From assembly GCF_007671685.1 (NCBI RefSeq), contig NZ_VCNL01000002.1, positions 558,001-622,000 of the forward strand: DNA of 64,000 bases, given 5' to 3'. This document shows positions 60,253-64,000 of the stretch, in pieces. Both the position numbers and the translations under genes were made by a program. Under the pieces are notes generated by a model. The model had not been told where the DNA came from. It saw only the letters and a program-made list of their open reading frames with translations, and did no database searches. Every line of letters begins with the position of its first letter. Position 1 is the stretch's first letter. The stretch comes from Halorubrum salsamenti (GTDB lineage: Archaea; Halobacteriota; Halobacteria; Halobacteriales; Haloferacaceae).

Positions 60253-61383
60253 ATGCGCATCGACCCGTTCGGCCTCGAACGCTGGTTCGCGGAGTACGAG
60301 CACGAGGCCGACATCATGTTGGCCGAAAGCGGGATCCGCTCGCTGGACGCGAGCCGGTTCGATCTCGACCCGGGCCGCCTCGATTACGTCATCCCGACCA
60401 ACGGCGACCCCGAGTTCCGCGCGTCGGTCGGCGAGCGGTACGGCCGGAGCGCCGACGAAGTGCTGTTCACCTGCGGGACCCAGGAGGCGAACTTCCTGAC
60501 CTTCCTGTCGCTGCTCGGCGACGACGCGGGCGTGGGCGGCGAGGGAGCGGATGCCGACTCGGCGGTCGGCTCCGGCACCCACGCGGTCGTCGTCACGCCC
60601 ACGTATCAGGCCCTCCACGCGGTCCCCGAGGCGTTCGGCGAGGTGACCCGCGTCGAACTGGAGCCCCCGGAGTGGGAGCTCGACCCGGACGCGATCGCCG
60701 ACGCGGCCCGCGACGACACCGCCGTGATCGTCGTGAACAACCCGAACAACCCCACCGGTCGGTACCACGACGAGGCGGCGATGCGGGCGGTCTACGACGC
60801 CGCCGTCGAGCGCGACGCGTACCTCCTCTCCGACGAGGTGTACCGTCTGCTGGCCGCGGAGCCGCAGCCCCCGGTCGCCAGCTTCGGCTCTCACGGGATC
60901 TCGACGACGAGCCTCACGAAGGCGTACGGGCTCGCCGGGCTCCGGTTCGGCTGGATCGCCGGCCCCGAGGCAGTCGTCGAGCGCGCGTGGCGGTGGAAGG
61001 ACTACACCACCATCTCGCCGAGCCTGTTCGGGCAGCACGTCGCGAAGCAGGCGCTCGGGCGGCGCGAGCCGCGCATCTTGGAGGAGAACCGCGAACTGGC
61101 GGAGACGAACCGCGCGATCGTCGCCGACTGGCTCGACCGCCACGACCTCGACTGGCACGACCCCGTCGGCGTCAACGGGTTCGTCACGGTTCCCGACGGG
61201 TTCGACGACGGCGAGGCGTTCTGCCGGGCCGTCGTCGAGGAGGAGAGCGTCGTGCTCGCCCCCGGCGGGCTGTTCGGGTTCCCGGACCGCTTCCGGATCG
61301 GGTTCGGGCTCCCGACCGGGGAGCTGGAGGAGGGCCTGCAGCGGGTGAGCCGCGTCATCGAAAGTACGGAAGGAGGTGCCTGA
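60253..61383 (+). CDS. pyridoxal-phosphate aminotransferase class I/II
   Basis: The 376-residue product has fold-type-I motifs: TCGTQEANFLTFLSLL near 75, VVNNPNNPTGRYH near 160, LLSDEVYRLL near 195 and the Schiff-base Lys in TTSLTKAYGLAGLRFGW near 225. It probably transfers an amino group between an amino acid and a 2-oxoacid; the substrate is unclear. A Gly/Asp/Ala insertion lies near 95-112. It is followed after two bases by a small membrane protein gene. Confidence 0.9.
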   Translation: MRIDPFGLERWFAEYEHEADIMLAESGIRSLDASRFDLDPGRLDYVIPTNGDPEFRASVGERYGRSADEVLFTCGTQEANFLTFLSLLGDDAGVGGEGADADSAVGSGTHAVVVTPTYQALHAVPEAFGEVTRVELEPPEWELDPDAIADAARDDTAVIVVNNPNNPTGRYHDEAAMRAVYDAAVERDAYLLSDEVYRLLAAEPQPPVASFGSHGISTTSLTKAYGLAGLRFGWIAGPEAVVERAWRWKDYTTISPSLFGQHVAKQALGRREPRILEENRELAETNRAIVADWLDRHDLDWHDPVGVNGFVTVPDGFDDGEAFCRAVVEEESVVLAPGGLFGFPDRFRIGFGLPTGELEEGLQRVSRVIESTEGGA

Positions 61384-61385
61384 CG

Positions 61386-61658
61386 ATGGGCTTTTTCAGC
61401 GACATCAAGGAGGACGTGGTCGGCTTCGTCCGCGACCCGACCGACGAGCAGAAGGCGCTGTTCGTCGCCGCCGTGGTCATGATGATCGCCGACCGCGCGC
61501 TCTGGTGGATCGACTTCCCGTTCGTCGTCCGGACGACCGCCGCGGTCGGCGTCGGCTTTATCGGCCTCTTCATCGCCAGCTACCTCCTCACCGGGCAGTT
61601 CGTCCCGCCGGACGGGAACGCCGACGAGGACGAGTACGTCGACGAGCTGGACCCCTGA
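61386..61658 (+). CDS. small membrane protein
   Basis: The 90-residue product has an amphipathic start MGFFSDIKEDVVGFVRDP and two hydrophobic segments (about 25-44 and 48-68), then a highly acidic tail. It is probably cotranscribed with the aminotransferase gene two bases upstream. No family is recognised. Confidence 0.65.
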   Translation: MGFFSDIKEDVVGFVRDPTDEQKALFVAAVVMMIADRALWWIDFPFVVRTTAAVGVGFIGLFIASYLLTGQFVPPDGNADEDEYVDELDP

Positions 61659-61696
61659 TCGGCTCGCCGATCGGGGCGGTTCCCCGCCTCTCGATC

Positions 61697-61762
61697 CCGG
61701 CCCACCGTTCCCGCACAACGCCGTTCCACCCGGCCCACCGTTCCCGCACAACGCCGTTCCAA
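61697..61762. repeat. two tandem 33-bp repeats upstream of eIF5A
   Basis: Two copies of a 33-base unit with core CCCACCGTTCCCGCACAACG follow one another. They end just before the TATA box at 61766. Position suggests a regulatory role or a recent duplication. Confidence 0.6.
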
Positions 61763-61765
61763 ACC

Positions 61766-61773
61766 GTTTATAC
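61766..61773 (+). promoter_or_regulatory. TATA box of the eIF5A operon
   Basis: GTTTATAC is centred 28 bases before the ATG at 61797, indicating a leaderless or near-leaderless message. Confidence 0.65.
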
Positions 61774-61796
61774 CCGCGCCGGGGAAAGTAGCGCTC

Positions 61797-62174
61797 ATGC
61801 CGCGAGAGCAGAAGCAGGTTCGCGAACTGCAGGAGGGTAGCTACGTCATGATGGACAGCTCGCCCTGCAAGATCAATCACTACAGCACAGCAAAGCCCGG
61901 GAAACACGGGAGCGCAAAGGCGCGCGTCGAGGGCAAGGGCGTCTTCGACGACAAGAAGCGCTCGCTCTCGCAGCCGGTCGACGCGAAGGTCTGGGTCCCG
62001 ATCATCCAGCGGAAGCAGGGACAGGTCGTCTCCGTCTCCGGGAACGACGCGCAGGTCATGGATCTGGACACCTACGAGACGTTCACCATGCGCATCCCCG
62101 AAGGCGAGGACTTCAACTCCGACGACAACATCGAGTACCTCGAGTACGAGGGTCAGCGCAAGGTCGTCGGGTAA
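61797..62174 (+). CDS. eif5a: translation factor eIF5A/aIF5A
   Basis: The 125-residue product has the hypusine loop [15 protein letters not shown], whose Lys near residue 37 is the modification site. The SH3-like and OB-fold halves follow, with [16 protein letters not shown] near 62. It relieves ribosome stalling at poly-Pro and is essential. Only nine bases separate its stop from the agmatinase gene, which makes the polyamine-type precursor for deoxyhypusine in haloarchaea. Confidence 0.94.
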   Translation: MPREQKQVRELQEGSYVMMDSSPCKINHYSTAKPGKHGSAKARVEGKGVFDDKKRSLSQPVDAKVWVPIIQRKQGQVVSVSGNDAQVMDLDTYETFTMRIPEGEDFNSDDNIEYLEYEGQRKVVG

Positions 62175-62183
62175 TCGAGGCCG

Positions 62184-63014
62184 ATGTTTCCGGGAGCGAC
62201 GACGGACCGCGAGGCTGCTTCGTACGTGGTCGTCGGCGCTCCTCTCGACGCCACGACCACCTTTGAGCCGGGCACCCGGTTCGGACCGGACCGGATCCGG
62301 CGTTTCGCCGAGACCTACGACGACTACGACCGCAGAACTGACAGCGACTTCTCCGCGCTCGGCGTCTGCGACGCGGGCGACGTGCGCCCGTGGGACGACG
62401 TGGAGGGATACCTTGACCACCTCGCCGCCGAGCTCCGGAGCGTCACCTACGACGACGCCGTCCCCCTGACTCTCGGGGGCGAGCACACCGTCACGCACGC
62501 CGGCGTCGAGGCGGTCGACCCCGACGCCCTCGTCGTCTGCGACGCCCACCTCGACTTACGCGACGCCTACGACGGAAACCCGCTGAGCCACGCCTGCGTC
62601 ACCCGCCGCGCCCTCGACGACCTCGGCGTCGACCGCGCCGTGATCGTCGGCGCGCGCACCGGCTCCGAGGCCGAGTGGAACCGCGCCGCCGACGCCGACG
62701 TGACGGTCGTCTCGCCCGAGGACGCCCGGGCGTGGGTCGACGGTCTCGACGCGGACACTTTTAAAGACGAATCGGTGTACTGCTCGGTGGATATCGACGG
62801 GCTCGACCCCGGCTTCGCGCCGGGGACCGGGACGAAAGAGCCGTTCGGGCTCGGCCCGCGGGAGGTCCGCGACCTCGTCCGCGCGGTCGCGCCCGCCGCC
62901 GACGGGTTCGACGTCGTCGAGGTGAACGACCGCGACGACGGGCAGGCCGCGGCGCTGGCGGGCAAGCTCCTCCGGGAGTTCGTGCGGTCGCACGCGGCGG
63001 CCCGGACCGAGTGA
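62184..63014 (+). CDS. speB: agmatinase/ureohydrolase
   Basis: The 276-residue product has the ureohydrolase metal ligands: LTLGGEHTVTHAG near 95, VVCDAHLDLRDAY near 117 (DxHxD) and YCSVDIDGLDPGFAPGTGT near 198 (DxD). It cleaves the guanidino group of agmatine or an agmatine-modified protein. In Haloferax the homologue beside eIF5A takes part in agmatine-based deoxyhypusine formation. The close spacing to eIF5A supports the same role here. Confidence 0.9.
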   Translation: MFPGATTDREAASYVVVGAPLDATTTFEPGTRFGPDRIRRFAETYDDYDRRTDSDFSALGVCDAGDVRPWDDVEGYLDHLAAELRSVTYDDAVPLTLGGEHTVTHAGVEAVDPDALVVCDAHLDLRDAYDGNPLSHACVTRRALDDLGVDRAVIVGARTGSEAEWNRAADADVTVVSPEDARAWVDGLDADTFKDESVYCSVDIDGLDPGFAPGTGTKEPFGLGPREVRDLVRAVAPAADGFDVVEVNDRDDGQAAALAGKLLREFVRSHAAARTE

Positions 63015-63045
63015 GCCGCGGCGCCTCGGACCGACCGATCGCTTC

Positions 63046-63297
63046 TCAGGACAGCTCCGAGAGCCGCCGTCGTACCGCGGTCACCGCCTCGACGGCGTCG
63101 ATCCACTCGCGGGGGTCCGTACACCAGATGCGGTCGCCCTCGACGCTGACGCAGAACACGGACTCGCTGGAGGGCGCGAGGGTGACTCGGTCGACGTCGG
63201 ACCGGTCGCCGAGGTAGGAGTCGATCAGGCGTCGGGCGGTCTCCGCCTCCGATCGGAGGCGACTGCCGGCGGCGTACTCGATGGCGATCTCGGCCAT
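63046..63297 (-). CDS. Rdx/SelW-like protein lacking the CxxC motif
   Basis: The 83-residue product follows the Rdx (SelT/W/H) plan: IAIEYAAGSRLRSEAETARR, then LAPSSESVFCVSVEGDRIWC near 40-60 and a C-terminal helix AVEAVTAVRRRL. The redox CxxC expected after IEY is replaced by AAGS. The protein therefore cannot work as a thiol oxidoreductase by the usual mechanism. Cys residues near 49 and 60 are elsewhere. Confidence 0.72.
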   Translation of the reverse strand: MAEIAIEYAAGSRLRSEAETARRLIDSYLGDRSDVDRVTLAPSSESVFCVSVEGDRIWCTDPREWIDAVEAVTAVRRRLSELS

Positions 63298-63414
63298 ACC
63301 CCACGTACATCCTACACGATTAATAACTACTGTTTTCTGGCAGCGCTTGCGTGGTTTCGGGGCGGGGCTCGGCCGGGAGACGCCCTCACCACTTGTCGTA
63401 CACCTCCGCCGCCC

Positions 63415-64000
63415 TCACCGCCCGTCGTACACGACCTCGCCGTCGACGACCGTCATCGCGGCGTCGATCCCGCGGATCGCCGCCGGCTCCTCCCACGGCG
63501 ACGAATCGAGGACGGCGAAGTCGGCGCGCTTACCGGGCTCGACCGTGCCGAGCCGGTCCTCGTCGAAGCCCGCGTACGCCGCGCCCCGGGCGTACGCGCG
63601 CAGGGCCTCGGTCACCGTGAGCCGCTGCGCCTCGTCGGGGGCGTTGACGGCGTGATGGACGCCGAGCAACGGGTCCATCGGCATCCCGTCGGAGCCGAAC
63701 GCGAGGTTCACGCCCGCGTCGAGCATGTCGCGGTACCGGTTCGTCGCGGCGGTGCGTTCCGGCCCGAGCCGCGCCTCGTAGAGCCCGCCGTCGCCCGCCC
63801 ACTTGAGGAAGTTCGGCTGGACGCTGGCGACGACGCCCGTCTCCGCGAGCCGTTCGAGAGCCGCGTCGTCCGCGAGTTCGGTGTGTTCGATCCGGTGGCG
63901 CGCCGCGCCGGGGTCGGTCTCGGAAGCCTCCTCGTAGGCGTCGAGGACGGCGTCGACCGCCTCGTCGCCGATGGCGTGAGCGGTGAACTGGTAGCCGGCC
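63415..64000 (-). CDS. amidohydrolase, YtcJ-like (C-terminal part)
   Basis: The gene continues beyond the right edge. The visible 195 codons include a metal-binding AHAIGDEAVD, RHRIEHTELAD, VASVQPNFLKW and FGSDGMPMDPL, then VEPGKRADFAVLD, the closing motif of amidohydrolase-3 (YtcJ) enzymes. Metal-dependent hydrolysis of an amide or related bond is likely; the substrate is unknown. Confidence 0.85.
   Translation of the reverse strand, partial: AGYQFTAHAIGDEAVDAVLDAYEEASETDPGAARHRIEHTELADDAALERLAETGVVASVQPNFLKWAGDGGLYEARLGPERTAATNRYRDMLDAGVNLAFGSDGMPMDPLLGVHHAVNAPDEAQRLTVTEALRAYARGAAYAGFDEDRLGTVEPGKRADFAVLDSSPWEEPAAIRGIDAAMTVVDGEVVYDGR

Overview
The window is chromosomal DNA of an extremely halophilic archaeon, most likely Halorubrum or a close relative. 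It is very GC-rich. The proteins are strongly acidic. Promoters are archaeal TATA boxes (TTTAWA-like) about 25-29 bases upstream of the start codon, so many messages look leaderless. Marker genes fit: cetZ, the bacterioruberin genes, dacZ, trmY, several haloarchaeal DUF families, twin-arginine lipoproteins and PGF-CTERM surface proteins. Genes lie on both strands in short operons. About 66 protein genes and one tRNA gene are supported.

Layout. 1-9300: a CinA-like protein, a DICT sensor, an AGE epimerase, a lipoprotein, two alpha/beta hydrolases, a Bat-type regulator and an MFS carrier. 9400-9800: a 382-bp non-coding repeat element with inward promoters. 9800-17400: 6-phosphogluconate dehydrogenase, threonine synthase, a second Bat-type regulator, an ATP-grasp ligase, thymidylate kinase and small conserved proteins. 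17500-26800: a CNNM/CorC transporter, universal stress protein, CetZ, coenzyme F420 genes (cofC, cofG), MscS and the thiamine salvage pair thiE-thiM. 26900-31100: an SDR enzyme and the C50 carotenoid operon crtD-lyeJ-cruF. 31000-35900: dacZ (c-di-AMP synthesis) behind a short upstream ORF, then a nitric oxide reductase, a MoaD-like protein ending in Cys-Cys and a multicopper oxidase, whose promoters share a CGAACATGTTCG-type palindrome. 36000-44100: a phosphoesterase, a histidine kinase, stress protein and GNAT enzyme, adenylate kinase, the YidC-like DUF106 protein and Vms1, with a second copy of the repeat element at 42848-43090. 44300-54350: secreted and surface proteins, including two PGF-CTERM archaeosortase substrates, plus a sulfatase and a GtrA protein. 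54350-55000: IS200/IS605-type end relics beside a tRNA-Pro gene. 55000-64000: trmY, pyrF, a methyltransferase, a frameshifted AI-2E transporter gene, an aminotransferase, the eIF5A-agmatinase pair and a partial amidohydrolase.

The strongest candidate for something undescribed is the element at 9403-9784 and 42848-43090. The copies share a TATA box, short conserved blocks and a series of hairpins. Most stems keep pairing although their bases differ, and one is weakened in the second copy. One copy is bounded by perfect 15-bp inverted repeats and holds a second palindromic module. A third, truncated copy lies at 14150. Other points of note are short upstream ORFs overlapping the starts of dacZ, thiE and the DICT gene, paired operator-like palindromes before a large CARDB-repeat surface protein, and the shared palindrome of the nitric oxide gene group.
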